Shown: positions 36,358 through 48,615, numbered from the stretch's first letter. The stretch is 64,000 nucleotides of DNA from Plotosus lineatus (GCA_024760905.1 CM045729.1:48833580-48897579); one strand, 5' to 3'. Notes: generated by a model not told the origin, from the letters alone. Program-made: numbers and translations.

Positions 36358-37534
36358 AGGCCAGTGTGCTCGGCATGAGATTTAATGAATTTACTTAGTT
36401 GTCAAACTTCCCAGTGTGATGCTCATATCGGATTTTCCATCCTCTAATATTCAAGGTAGACAACTTCATACTCCAACTATGCAAATATGAAAATATGAAT
36501 AAAACACAAAGCTTACATCACAGGAATTTGTTGACTACGACATGGCAAAAGGATTCTCTGTATTATTAGGTTATTTTTAATCTAGGATTCTGAGTGCTCT
36601 TTAGGATTTGCTACAGGAGACACCTTTTCACCATATGAAGAATTACACAGCCCTACCGAAGTTATATATAGACCAGCATTATGAAAAGAGCTCTGTGGGT
36701 CAGTGCATGGGAGGGGCTTCAGGTCCATATATCTCATCCTCACTGCCTTTTCATTTTGTTTAATCAAGGAAACCATGAAATCTGTCTATATTCTCATCTA
36801 TCTACAGATAGACTTGAGAGCCATATAGTCATAATCCTCTATATAATCTCATTTAGAGTCTAATCACTGTTCTGCACCAGGAAGTCTTATGTCTTCATAA
36901 TCCAGAGATTTATATATTTATGGCAAAATTGGCACTGGTGTTTGTATCCTTTCATTTCCAACAATCTTATATTGCATCTACAATAAATTAAGTGATAACT
37001 TACAGCATTTACAATCCTTAATCAGAAAAAAAAAGAAAAATAAAAGTGTGGTATCTTGAAACCAAACAGATGAGTCGAACCAGGGATCTTTCGGTCCCAA
37101 AGCTGCTTCTCTATTAATCTATGACTGCCCCATTCACCAACTGTCCTTTATGAAAGAATTTCATTTTTAAATTTCAAGCACTTTTCATGAAGACTCTGGC
37201 ATTAATTCCGACACCCCACCCCCTTCTCGAAGTCCTGAAGTGTACGCAATATATTGAATTCCCATGTCCTGGGCATAAACAGTTTCTAATCAAGTTTATA
37301 GGTCCAATAGACTGCACATACATGCCTCAATGTCCCGATCTATTCCAGGACCTTAGTTGTAAACAGTACCACTCAATAATGTTGAACTCATCTGTGATTT
37401 TCAGAACAATCTTTTAAATGTGGTCTCTCCTTTCCCAGGCTTTGTTCTCACAATGACGCTTTGTATTAGGACAACTGGATATGCACTGGATGTGTTCGGG
37501 TACAGTATATTGATTAAATACAGAAAATTTAAAA

Positions 37535-37762
37535 AAAGGCAGCACAGTGGCACAGAGGTCAACACATCAGCTTCACATCACGGAGTCCTGGGTTTGAGAC
37601 TTGTGCCCAACACTGGCATTTCTGTGTGACACTTTGTGAACTAAGTGGGACAGTAAATAGTTCTTTGTGTTGACCCATCAGTGATCTGTTCATGGTGTAC
37701 CTTGAGTCTGTCTGGGCTCCTGCCTTCCAGTGACCATAATAAAGGATAAAGCAGATCAGAAA
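37535..37762 (+). mobile_element. SINE-A, internally deleted
   Basis: Head GGCAGCACAGTGGCACAGAG, GGGTTTGAGACTTG, core remnants and end GTGACCATAATAAAGGATAA. Confidence 0.7.
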
Positions 37763-37913
37763 ATTAGATATGATCAATTTTCTCATGCATTTACTGACAA
37801 ACTAGAGATAAATTATTCCTGAAAGAATAGGCCCTGTCTGGATATTTATTTTGTACAAAATCCAAATTACAATGTCATGTTTTAGATCATATCATTATTA
37901 AATTATACCATTT

Positions 37914-38263
37914 GTCTGTCTGTCTTCCTTTCGGCTTTTTCCCTTTTACTCGGGAGTCGCCACAGTGAATCATCTGATTCGCACGTTTGATTTGGCAGAG
38001 GTTTTTACGTCGGATGCCCTTCCTGTCACAACCCTTTTTAGCAAGGGACAGAAACATGCTGACGACTTTGCAGCTACTCTTTACGAAAGTCAGCAATGGT
38101 TCTTTTACATGCCTCTCACCATAGACAGTGACAGACATGGCCCTTTGATAACCCAGTTAGCTGCACTGGGGGGACAGTGACAACCTTGTGGAGAGTGGGA
38201 CTCGAACCCCCAACCTTTGGATCAGCGATCCAGCACCCTATACCACTAGACCACCACTGCCCC
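37914..38263 (-). mobile_element. SINE-B2, full length, 18-bp perfect TSD
   Basis: Best SINE-B2 reference: on the minus strand, head GTGGTCTAGTGGTATAGGGT, GGGTTCGAGTCCCACTCTCC, body, then CACTGTGGCGACTCCCGAGT and GCCGAAAGGAAGACAGACAG. TATTAAATTATACCATTT occurs at 37896-37913 and 38264-38281. Confidence 0.96.
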
Positions 38264-38516
38264 TATTAAATTATACCATTTACCAGCACTAAATTACCCT
38301 GTTTTAACTTTTTTTGGAATGTGTTACAGGCCAGAAACACAGAAGTAAATTCCTATTTACAAATTTAATAAAGTTGACTTCACAAATCATGAAATCTTTT
38401 GGGTTCATACTCGTCTGACATTATATGCAAGGTGGAAAAAAAACAAAAAAACATTTCAAAGGTAAATTAAAAAGGTTAAATATAATCAAATTATTATTTG
38501 CACAGATAAAATTTGT

Positions 38517-38612
38517 CTGCGATCCACCCTCACCCGGAGTAGAAGATGTGCACCAGCCTCCAAGCAACCCTAATTAGGGTTAAGCGGCGAATAAAATGAA
38601 TGAATCAATGCT
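38517..38612 (+). mobile_element. SINE tail fragment (A/B1 type)
   Basis: CCACCCTCACCCGGAGTAG, ACCCTAATTAGGGTTAAGCG and AATGAATGAATCAATG only. 38613-39112 is unassigned. Confidence 0.75.
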
Positions 38613-39302
38613 TCAAACAATTTGGCCTAAATTGGAGTAGGAATTAATCTAATTGAATTTGATGGGTTTATCAGTTATCTAAAGTGTACATGGTATATAT
38701 TTTTCACTTTACAGGATATGATTGTGTTGCAGCTCTGAAGGCTTTCAACTAATAAATACCTTTATTGGCATGCACCGCCATCAAAAAGAGACAAGGTGGG
38801 GAAAAAAGGAAAGAAGGTAACAAGGCACATGGACAAGATCAGTGTGTCAGCAAGACTGCGCTGTACCCTTTTCCCACAGGACTATCACTTGTCTCTCTAT
38901 AGATAGACACACTTGAATGTAACAGTGCTATATTTAATCCTTTTATAAATAAGTTTAAAAAATGTGTGCATCGTCTCCAACCAACTTTAGCACTCTTAAC
39001 AAAGTGGTGTGTGTTACTGGTTATGACATGATGCCCTAATGTGTGTACTGTACAATAAAACGTGTATCTGTGTAATGAATGTTTTTGATGCATTTGATTT
39101 GTCTGAGATGTAAAGTTGTGTTCAAAATAATAGTGGTGTGTTTAAAAAGTGAATAAAGCTCAAAATCCTTATAGCCTTTAATCCATACAGACAAATGCAT
39201 TTCAAATAGTACACATTCTATTTTAAAGCAAAAAAATGCAGAAAAATATACCAGATTTGTGCTTTTCCATGAAGTAAATTGAAGAAAAGTGACTATTAGA
39301 CT

Positions 39303-39552
39303 CCCCAGTGTAGCTAACTGGGTTATCAAAAGCCGGCCATGTCTCTCACTGTCTATGGTGTTCATGTTAAAGAGCCATTGTTGACTTTCGACAAGAGTAG
39401 CTGCATAGCCATCAGCATGTTTCTGCCCTGCAATGGCCTGGAGAGCTGTCCAGGGTGTACTCTGCCCTCGCCCGGAGTCGGCTGGGATGTGCACCAGCCT
39501 CCCTGTGACCCTTATTCAGATTAAGCGGTTACAGAAAATGAACAATGATGAA
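39303..39552 (+). mobile_element. SINE-B1, 5'-truncated, 9-bp TSD
   Basis: Starts at CCCCAGTGTAGCTAACTGGG (head missing), has the CCGGCCATGTCTC body and ends GTTACAGAAAATGAACAATG. TATTAGACT is at 39294-39302 and 39553-39561. Confidence 0.85.
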
Positions 39553-39559
39553 TATTAGA

Positions 39560-40560
39560 CTGTTCAAAAAAGGCAGTGTTTGCTTTCTTCTTTACAACTC
39601 GAACATTCACTCTATATACTGAAAAAGGTTTAAGATTTTGTTTTCCTCTGAGTCACTGAACTAATTTGGTTGTATATGGCTTGTTTCTGAGAACTGCGGT
39701 ACATTTGTGTTACATGGAGTCAACCAACTTCTGGTGCCTGTGAATGGGTTTTCCAGTCCAGGATGATTGGACTACATTCCATCATTGTTCTGTATTTCGT
39801 AGTTTTTTCCTCAGAAACTGCCTTTTTGATGTCGCCCCACAACGTTTCTATCGGATTAAGGTCTGGGATTGGGCCTACAACTCTATAACAGTAATCTTGT
39901 TGGTCTGGAAGATATTAACTGGTGTGTTTGGGGTTGTTATCTTGTTGGAACACCCATTTTAAGGGCATTTCCTCTTCAGTACAAGGCAGCACGACCTGTT
40001 CAAATATTCTGATGTATTCAAGCTGATCCGTGATCTCTCGGATGTGATCAATAGGTCCGACACTGTAGTATGAGAAACACCCCCATATCGTGATGTTTGC
40101 GCTGCCATGCTTCACTGTCTTCACAGTGTACTGTGGCTTGAATTCGGTGTTTGGACAGCGTCTGACAAACAGTCTCTGGCCACCAGACCCAAAAAGAACA
40201 ATCTTACTTCCATCCGTCTACAAAATGTTACTCTCTTTCTCTTTAGGCCAGCCAATGTGCTCTTTAACTAATTGTAACCTCTTCAGCACATTGCTTTTTT
40301 TTAAGAGTGGGACTTTGTGGAGCTTCTTGCTGATAGGTTGGCTTCACATAGGCGACTTCTAATTGTAACAGTTCTCAAAGGTAACTTTAGACCTTCTTTG
40401 ATCGTCCTGGGGCTAATGGTTGGCTGTGTCTTTTTCATTTTGATAATTCTTCAATCCATTCTAATGGTAGTTTTTCACTTTCTTCCATGTCTTTCAGGTT
40501 TTGCCATTTTAAAGCATGTGTGATCATTTTAGCTGTGATCATTTTAGCTGAGCAGCCTTT
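39560..40560 (-). pseudogene. Tc1-like transposase pseudogene
   Basis: Minus-strand pieces: TVKHGSANITIWGCFSYYSV, EEMPLKWVFQQDNNPKHTS (second D), and further on PDLNPIETLWGDIKKAVSEE (E). Frameshifts and stops separate them. The N-terminal DNA-binding part is not clear. Confidence 0.85.
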
Positions 40561-40633
40561 CTGCATTTCTTTGTTTCCCCTCTCAAGTCAAGTTTTTAAT
40601 CAAGTACGCTGTTCTTCTGAACAATGTCTAGAA

Positions 40634-41439
40634 CAGTGGTTCGTAACCTGGGGTCGATCGAACCCTAAGGGTTCAGTGAGTCAGTCTCAGGGGTTCAGCA
40701 GAGGTCAAAACAAATACCCAAATCATATTCATGATGGCCCCACTTGGCCATCACTGGCTGCAGGTGATCACACTACATTGCTTGGCCAATCTGTGCTACA
40801 GGAAATTTGGTGAGCTCAATAGTCGAACTGTGACTGTCATGATGGTACATCGTGTGAGTTCTTTCTTAATGTTTTAATCCATACTCTGTTGAGCAAAAAA
40901 AGAAAGTGGTCAGACGAATATGTACAACATGGATTCATGTATATAACTGAATGTGATGCTAGTCAGCATCCTATCTGCATGATTTGCAAAGTAGGATCAA
41001 CCCCCTGCTGGCTGACGCATACGTACATGTATGTGTGTATATAATATCAATAAATACATATTCAATGCTATAAATGCTTACAATAACAATTAAACATCCA
41101 CAAATAATGCATAAGGTGTAAATAAAACATAAATACACACACATACAGACACACGCATGCACACACAGATGAACGTGCACGTACTCAGATGCACACCTCA
41201 CATAAAAATGTAAGTAGTTTTGATGGGGGAGTTCATGCATTGTATTGGTTTTATTCTTTAAACACAGTGATGTTAATGCGCAGTTCATTTTGGTACCCCA
41301 GTAAAAACATATACAGTACCTATGTCTTGAATTTGAAAAAAAAAAAAAAAAAATCTTATTTTTCAATAAAGAAGGGTTCGGTGAATAAGCATATGAAACT
41401 GGTAGGGTTCAGTACCTCCAACAAGGTTAAGAACCACTG
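40634..41439 (+). mobile_element. Non-autonomous hAT element with 8-bp TSD
   Basis: The left end CAGTGGTTCGTAACCTGGGG and the inverted right end CAGTGGTTCTTAACCTTGTT form hAT-type TIRs. GTCTAGAA (40626-40633) and GACTAGAA (41440-41447) are the 8-bp TSD with one mismatch. Near 40889-40990 a + strand remnant reads KKRKWSDEYVQHGFMYITEC, resembling the start of a Charlie/ZBED-type transposase with a CMIC zinc-finger half. The rest of the coding region is missing. Confidence 0.9.
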
Positions 41440-41800
41440 GACTAGAACAGCCCATGCTCCTCAGAATTTCAGAGAAGTGCACTAGAACCAGCATGTACAA
41501 CATTTGCTGTCTTTCCTACTTAAATAACGGCACTGATTCAATTACACAGTACCGGCAGCATGACTGTTGGGTCTGTTGGATTCTATTACTACTACACCTA
41601 CTAGTAAATGATTTGCCATGTACAAATATCATTTATACCAAAAGCAGTGATTAATCAGGTTAGTGATGTCTGACTGCTATTATTTCGAGCACAATTTTAT
41701 ATGCTGAAATGCTCCTCTTGTCATAAAAGCTGATTATTCATTATAAAGGATGACTTTAGAACCCTTTTGCCAATGGGTAAAAGTAATTTAAAGGTTTTAT

Positions 41801-42030
41801 ACTGAGATGGTTTGGACATGTACAGAGGAGGGATAGTGAGTATATTGGTAGTAGGATGCTGAGGTTGGAACTACCAGGCAGAAGGCCCAGAGGAAGACCA
41901 AAGAGACAATCCATGGATGTGGTGAAGGAGGACATGAAGGCAGTTGGTGTAAGAGAAGAAGATTCAGAGGATGGGGTGAGATGGAGGCAGATCATTTGCT
42001 GTAGCGACCCCTGAAGGCAAGGAAAAGAAG
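41801..42030 (+). pseudogene. RTE-like LINE 3' end, short truncated copy
   Basis: In frame: LRWFGHVQRRDSEYIGSRML, PGRRPRGRPKRQSMDVVKED and WRQIICCSDP then stop, followed by AAGGCAAGGAAAAGAAGAAA. Nearly identical to the C-terminal part of the copy at 12630-13290. Confidence 0.88.
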
Positions 42031-42128
42031 AAAGAAGATAATACTGTATGTCGACCACTACAACTCCATTTAAATCCAAAGTTACTAAATAAATTGTAAA
42101 TGTGATTTGAATTTCTTGTGTTTGCAGA

Positions 42129-42130
42129 GT

Positions 42131-42170
<40 letters not shown>
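42129..42170. repeat. (GA)n microsatellite
   Basis: Pure GA tract. 42171-42929 is otherwise unassigned. Confidence 0.95.
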
Positions 42171-42173
<3 letters not shown>

Positions 42174-42929
42174 ACAGAAATATGTAAAGAGTGTGAGAGA
42201 GGGAAATCTGGTTTGCTGTGCTGTTACAAAGACCTCATCCTAATCAGTATGAACATGAATGAGAAAATCAGAGAGGAAATTTGATTACCAATGGGGTTGG
42301 AACTTAAAAAGAAGAGGAGAAAGGACTTGAAATTGAATGAGAATTGGTTAAAACACAAAAAGGGGAGTAGTTAAAAGGATGAATGATACATTTGTGATAG
42401 CGATTGGGAGGTAATGCTTTACAGCACAGTTTATGTGTGCATCTGTGCATGTGTACATGTAGTCTATGTGCGAATGAGGGTCAGAGCTGGAGATGAATTC
42501 GCAGACAAAGGTTGAGGAAGGCTACTTTGTTAGGTAAATTTCTTATGTCTGTGCAGTAATAGCAAAGCTTTTCACAGTGGCGTCATTTTCTCCAGTGAGA
42601 CACACCCTGACTAAGCTGCACTACAGTCTGAGTGAGCACTTGGAACAATGTTCTGCTGGGGGTGAAGAAAAAAAAAGACAATTTATAGGAAACATACACT
42701 TTTAAAAAAAGGAAAACTGATCAAAATTATCAAAAAAGTATTATTGAAGTTCTCGTTGCCATCTCAGAAAATATTTTCTCTCTCATTCTTCCTGTGAATG
42801 GTCCGTTCCTGTCTGCCACCCTGTGGTTAACATTATTAGATGAGTTTGTGGGAATTATTCTTGTGGCTCCAATAAATGAGGAGGTGGTAAGTGTCTATAG
42901 CTGAGTGATCACTTTATGGCACTTTAGGG

Positions 42930-43245
42930 TCCTTTCTCAGTCTGAGTGTCTCCGCACAGCAGAATTTGCTCCACTCCACATCCATAATGTCACTGCGTCA
43001 TTTGCACCTCTCCTCCTGAAAGCTAGTGTCCTCCGACAATCCAAAGACATGCACTGTGGGTCAACTGGCTATTCTAAATTGTCCACAAATGTGAATGAAA
43101 GTATTTTTGTATTAAGTATGATTTTATCTGTGTTAGCCTTGCAATCGGCTGCCGACCTCTCCAGGGGACACCAATGTACAATGATATGAAGACTAGCTCT
43201 AGCTTTCCCCACAACCCTGACAGATAAATGAGAGACGGATGAACT
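42930..43245 (+). mobile_element. SINE-A, heavily diverged
   Basis: Core is recognisable (ATCCAAAGACATGCACTGTG; GGCTATTCTAAATTGTCCAC). Head and tail are weak. Confidence 0.6.
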
Positions 43246-43249
43246 CCTA

Positions 43250-44580
43250 GCTCAGAGACACACACCTCAGAGGGAAATAATGGGATTAAGATTGTACTAT
43301 TGACCATCGACAGTGCAGTGTTGTAAAATACTAAATTATACACATTATGGGTCTCCTGAATGAGGTGACCGAAAAGTATATGTTTTATCATCAGGAGATG
43401 ATGAATTTGAATCCTGATGATCACACCTCCATCTGTGGTCTTTCATTGCAGTGACACTCACCAACTGCGAATCCCCGAGGTATCAATTGTAGAAGACAGT
43501 AAATAAAACTTTTTTTTTTTTTTTTCTGGTGTGTTCTGCTGCCCTGTGTTAAAATGAGGCTGCTGACTGGCTCCACAGGAAGTATGTATTAGCCTAGTTG
43601 GTGCTAGTACAATGATAGGTGATTAAATTGTGGACATAAATTACAAGGAAAAAATATTGTTTCCTATTACAGCTGACGGTGTTCTGGACAAACAGCAGGA
43701 AAAGTAGTGCTTAGAACGGTGGATCAATTCATCACAGGACTTAAATAAATTCTCTCAGGCTCCGTACATCTAATCAAGGTATCTTTCTGATACATGTGGA
43801 TCTTAATCTTCCATCATGAAGCTGGAAAAATCCTCAGTTAAATCCAGGACTGTAACTATTGGGGGAGAAATATTGCGTGCATGTGTAGATGTGTGACAAA
43901 CTATCATCGAGTGTCACATCAATGCTTAAAGCTGGCATTCTGCAATATAAATACTGTAGGTAATGTCCTCTGTGGCAGAGAAAGTACTGTGAGTTATATC
44001 TGCCAGTGGACGAGTCAATGTAGACTTTATGCTGTAAAATCATTATATCAATTATTGTTCAGACCAAAATCTTCAAACTGATCTGTAAGCACAACCAATT
44101 TCACCAGGAAAGTATCTCAAAAAATTTGAATGACAGGGTTTAATCTTCAGTTGTTTGTAATTTCAATTCCATTTCACAAATCTTCTTTTTATTTTCATTT
44201 GTGTATTGGTATTACATAAGTTTTGTAAAATGTATGTCATGTGGGAAAGAAATCCCTGAGCATGAAGCAATGATAATTTAATGAAGGCATTTCTATTTTT
44301 AAAACATAATTCCCATTAAATCTCCATGTTGGTAGATAGCTACTGTAAAGAGTTAACTTTACAAATGCAAATGGAATTACTACATTTTGTCACTTCTGAA
44401 AATGCTTTCAATAAATAAATAATATATGTTTTTGCTGTATGAACAACACTATGTTCAGTAAGTAACAGAACAGATGGCATACTGATTCTGCCCTTTGACC
44501 TGGCATGCCTACCTAATTTGCATACTGCAAATCTCCCAAGTGGAATGAGCCAATATCTTTACAAAGCATCACCCTTCTCT
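43250..44580. other. No recognisable feature
   Basis: Contains a T19 run near 43510 and otherwise no gene or known element. Confidence 0.5.
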
Positions 44581-44602
44581 ACATCCTCTGGACATCTGCT
44601 CC

Positions 44603-44646
<44 letters not shown>

Positions 44647-46175
44647 TTCCTCCGCTTAATCCGGGGTTGGGTCCTGGGGGTAGCAGTCTAAGCAATGAGG
44701 TCCAGATGTCCCTCTCCCCAGCCACTTCCTCCAGCTCTTCCAGGAGGACACCGAGGTGATCCCAGGCCAGCTGAGATACATAATCCCAACAGTGTGCTCT
44801 AGGTCAACCCCGTGGTCTTTTTCCAGTTAAACATGTCCAAAGCACCACACCAGGGAGGCGTTGAGGAGGCATTCTAACCAGATGCCTGAGCCACCTCAAT
44901 TGGCTCCTTTCAATGGAAAGCGGTTCTACTCTGAGCTCCTCCCAGATGGCTGAGCTTCTCACTCTATCTCTAAGGGAGAGCCCTGCCATCTGGTGAAGGA
45001 AGCTCATCTCAACCGCTTGTATTCATGATCTTGTTCTTTCAGTCATGACCAAATTTCTTGACCATAGGTGAGGGTTGCAACGTAGATTGATTGGTAAATT
45101 GAGAGCTTTGCTTTGTGGCTCAGCTCTCCCTTCCCCACGACAGTATGATACAGGCTCCACTATACAGCAAAACCCTGAGATACTTGAACTCCTCCACTTG
45201 GGGTCAGACCTCATTCCAAGAACCAAAGGGTGCATTCCATCATTTTCCGGCTGAGAACCATGGCCTCGGACTTGGAGGTGCTGATTCTCATTTGGGCTGC
45301 TTCACACTCAGCTACAAATCGCTCCAATGAGAGCTGGAGGTCCCAGATTGATGAAGCCAAAAGGACATCATCCGCAAAAAGCAGAGACAAGATTTGGTGT
45401 CCACTAAACCAGAACTCATCAACTTTAAAATAAAAATTATGAACATAATTGGTGACAAATAACAGCCTTGGCAAGCTCCAACCCTCAGCGGAAAAGAATT
45501 CAACCTGTTGTTACCGATGTGGACCAAGTTCTGGCTCTGGTTTTATATATAGAGTGAATTGCCCATAGCAACAAGTCCGGTACACCGTACTCCTGGAGCA
45601 CAACCCCACAAGATAGCTTGAGGGACACGGCCAAAAGCTTTCTCTATATCCACAAAACCCATGTGGACAACTTGGGCAAACTCCCAGGCCCCCTCCAAGA
45701 TCCTGTAGAGTCTTTAGAGTTGGTAGAGTGTGCCACGGCCAGGACAAAACCCATATTGTTCCTTCTGAATCTGAGGTTCAAATATTGGTTGGATCCTCCT
45801 CTTCAGCACCCCTGCATAGACCTTCCTGAGGAGAGTGATTCCACGATAACTGGAACACAGCCTCTGGTCCCCCTTTTTAAAAAAGGGGACTACCACCCCA
45901 GTTTGCCAATCCAGAGGTATGGCCCTCGAAATCCATTTAATGTTGCAGAGACGTGTCAACCAAGACAGTCCTACAACATCCAGAGCCTTGAAATATTCAG
46001 AACGGATCTCATCCAACTGGAGCCCTACCACCAAGGAGCTTTTTGATGACCTCAGTAACTTCAGCTACAGTGATGGGTGGATTCCCCCCCAAACTACCAG
46101 GGTCTTATTCCTCCACGGGGGGGTGGGGGGGTGGTGATGGTGGGATTGAAGAGGTCCTTGAAATACTTCTTCTGC
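44581..46175 (-). pseudogene. Rex3 (RTE-clade) LINE, 5'-truncated, antisense
   Basis: The minus strand runs from RT fingers to the 3' end with a (GAT)n tail (44607-44646 on plus as ATC). Frames in order: VVVPFFKKGDQRLCSSYRGI (about 45890), PLRVGACQGCYLSPIMFIIF, LLFADDVLLASS (catalytic ADD intact), CEAAQMRISTSKSEAMVLSR, VMTERTRS, MSFLHQMAGLSLRDRVRSSA and IERSQLRWLRHLVRMP. Several frameshifts break it. The regions matching the Rex3 survey primer sites I remember lie near 45449 and 45893 but are mutated. Confidence 0.88.
44607..44646. repeat. (ATC)n tail of Rex3
   Basis: Thirteen ATC units at the LINE 3' end. Rex3-type LINEs end in short GAT/GATG repeats. Confidence 0.9.
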
Positions 46176-46247
46176 TCCAATTAAAATACCTTAATCTAGA
46201 GTAATTTCAGTATAGCTTAATTTACTATTAGTGCTAACTAGAGCTAT

Positions 46248-46312
46248 ATTCAATTCAATTTTATTTCCATTGCGCTCTTTAAAATGGACCATTGTCACAA
46301 AACAGCTTCATA
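46248..46312 (-). mobile_element. L2-like LINE 3' tail fragment
   Basis: TTCAATTCAATTTTATTTCC and CATTGTCACAAAACAGCTTC on plus match the 3' end of the LINE type at 22003. Confidence 0.7.
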
Positions 46313-46323
46313 TTAACTATATG

Positions 46324-46412
46324 TGGTCAGTGGTGGCTTGGTGGTTAAAGTGCCAGTTACTGATCCAAAGGTAAGATGTTCGAGCTCCACTGTCACCAGG
46401 TTGTCACTACTT
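46324..46412 (+). mobile_element. SINE-B head fragment
   Basis: GTCAGTGGTGGCTTGGTGGT, GTTCGAGCTCCACTGTCACC and AGGTTGTCACTAC. It then stops. Confidence 0.75.
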
Positions 46413-46705
46413 CACAAACATGAATGAATGCTAATAATATGTTCTTATAGTATGTATATTGTGTCACTGGTTGGCAGGACTATCAGAATAGTTGAATTTT
46501 TAAAAGCAAAACATCTTGCTATTTATTGTTCCTTTTTATCGATTGTAAGTATGTATAGTTGTGTTCCATATAATTTGTTGTCATTCTGTTTAATTATTAC
46601 TTATGTAGTCTTGTGTTTGAATGAAGCTCAAGTAAATAATTTTACAAATTTAATAACAAATGTCGAGCCCTATGTTTTATTATGAATTCAGTACTTAAAT
46701 GAAGA

Positions 46706-46707
<2 letters not shown>

Positions 46708-46785
<78 letters not shown>
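46708..46785. repeat. (GT)n(GA)n compound microsatellite
   Basis: Eighteen GT units followed directly by about twenty GA units. 46786-47784 holds no recognised feature. Confidence 0.96.
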
Positions 46786-46788
<3 letters not shown>

Positions 46789-47797
46789 ATTATTCAAATA
46801 CAGGCCATGAGTTTGATTTAATAATAAAGCAAGAATGCTCAGACAAATTAGTGAAGCCAGAGGCAAAACCTTGACTGCCTGAGAACAGTACTGAGAGGTC
46901 TGTCCTTAAAGGTCACTGCAATAACACAGACGCATGCACATACTGGGATAAATACATCACACACTGGCACATGAATATCATATTCACAATTTCCATGATG
47001 TATACAATCTTATCTGTATTCCTCTGTTTTCATCGTTTTCAGTCCCTGCCCAGTGAAGCTGAATGTGACTGACAGAAACAGTTGCGGCATCATTCATTTT
47101 TGCTCTGCAAGTTTCATCTCATGTCAAGAAAAGATTACAGCTTCCAAAGCATCCTAAGATCTGCCATCTCTCTTGCATTAACATGACTGACACTGCAGTA
47201 ATGGAACCAAGTAGTGCTCTGTGTTGCTCACCAGAAAATGGTTCTCATTCCTCTTTCTATTTTTGATGAAGGTGATGGCTTCCCTGATTCTGATACAGCT
47301 GTAAACATTAACATCTTCTTCTACAAACATGTCTTTACTGTCTATGGCAAAAGGCATCAAATATTAATCCTACAACAAATATTATACTCTAAATCTATGC
47401 ATTAAATGTGTCTGTTCACTCCAAGCAGAAAGATAAACATATTGTGAGCCCCACTGTGAAAGTCATTACCTGTCAGCTATGACCACTTCAAATGTATTCA
47501 TCGAGTAAAAGAAAAAGAGTGGAGCAACTCATTACACTGCTTTCACTCGGGGCATCCTCTCTTTCCAGCAGTTCAGCCCTCAAAGGAGACCACACATTAT
47601 TGCCTCAAATAAACTGACATCTGCATAGTTTCATTCTCTTTCTTAATCTTCTTGAACAAGGGCCCTGTCTTATCCCACTCAATACACTTAATGTAGCACA
47701 ATGTCTCTTCATCTGATTGGTTGCTTTGGCACCTACCATACAACACGTTTCACAAATAGACTTAATGCCTCATAAATGAAAATAGAGATTCTGCTGT

Positions 47798-48050
47798 TCA
47801 GTTGAGTTCATTTTCTGTAACTGCTTCATCCTAATTAGGGTCACGGGGAGGCTGGTGCCCATCCCAGCCAACTCAGGGCGAGGGAAAAGTACACCCTGGA
47901 TAGCTCGCCAGGCCATCGCAGGGCGGAAACACGCTGACGGCTTTGCAGCCTACTCTTGTCGAAAGTCAGCAATGGTTCTTTTACATGCCTCACACCATAG
48001 ACAGTGAGAGACATGGCCCGCCTTTGATACCCCAGTTAGCTGCACTGGGG
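47798..48050 (-). mobile_element. SINE-B1, 5'-truncated, 13-bp TSD
   Basis: Tail at left (CATCCTAATTAGGGTCACGG) and body at right ending CAGTTAGCTGCACTGGGG; the head is missing. GAGATTCTGCTGT (47785-47797) and GAGATTCCGCTGT (48051-48063) flank it, so the truncation happened at insertion. Confidence 0.9.
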
Positions 48051-48249
48051 GAGATTCCGCTGTGCATATCCAATAACACTGATGACATATAAAGTGTATA
48101 GTAAAGAAGAAAAGTAGTGTTAGAGCAAAAAAGGTGGACCCTACTGTGGTTTAGTAGAAATCCTTTAAAGATATTTCTATAAGGTACAAAGAAAGGAATC
48201 CTATACTGTTATAAAATTCCCTTTTTGGTACTATATTGAAACTTTTAGC

Positions 48250-48423
48250 GACATGCTAGAAAAGTGGTTAGCACTTACACCTCAGAGAAGGGTCCTGACT
48301 TTGAGCCCTTTCCCTGGAGAGGTTCTGTGTAGAGCTGACATGTTCTTGCTGTGCTTGTATTGGTTTTTTTTTTTTCTGGGTCCTTTGGCCCCTCAATATG
48401 AATGTGTGTGTGAATTGTTTGGG

Positions 48424-48514
<91 letters not shown>

Positions 48515-48615
48515 TGTGGACCCTGTGATGGTCTTGCAAGCTTGATGGAGTTGACCGGGATGGGCCCCAGCCAGCTTCTGTCAGCCCTAATAAGGGATAA
48601 GGTATCTTAGAAAAT
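48250..48615 (+). mobile_element. SINE-A with GT microsatellite
   Basis: Head remnant GTGGTTAGCACTTACACCTC, core GTGCTTGTATTGG, GT tract at 48427-48518, then GACCCTGTGATGGTCTTGC and a TGAAATAAATTAAA end. Confidence 0.8.
48427..48518. repeat. (GT)n microsatellite inside SINE-A
   Basis: GT tract with TTTGTG interruptions. 48620-49399 holds only an (AGC)5 tract near 49184 and no gene. Confidence 0.96.

Larger units (their letters stand above)
39113..41697 (-). mobile_element. Tc1-like transposon carrying a SINE-B1 and a hAT
   Basis: Left end AAGTTGTGTTCAAAATAATA and the inverted right end (AAATTGTGCTCGAAATAATA) align without gaps over 25 bp with five mismatches. TA lies at 39111-39112 and 41698-41699. 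Removing the two insertions leaves about 1.5 kb, normal for the superfamily. The transposase is on the minus strand and broken. Confidence 0.88.
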
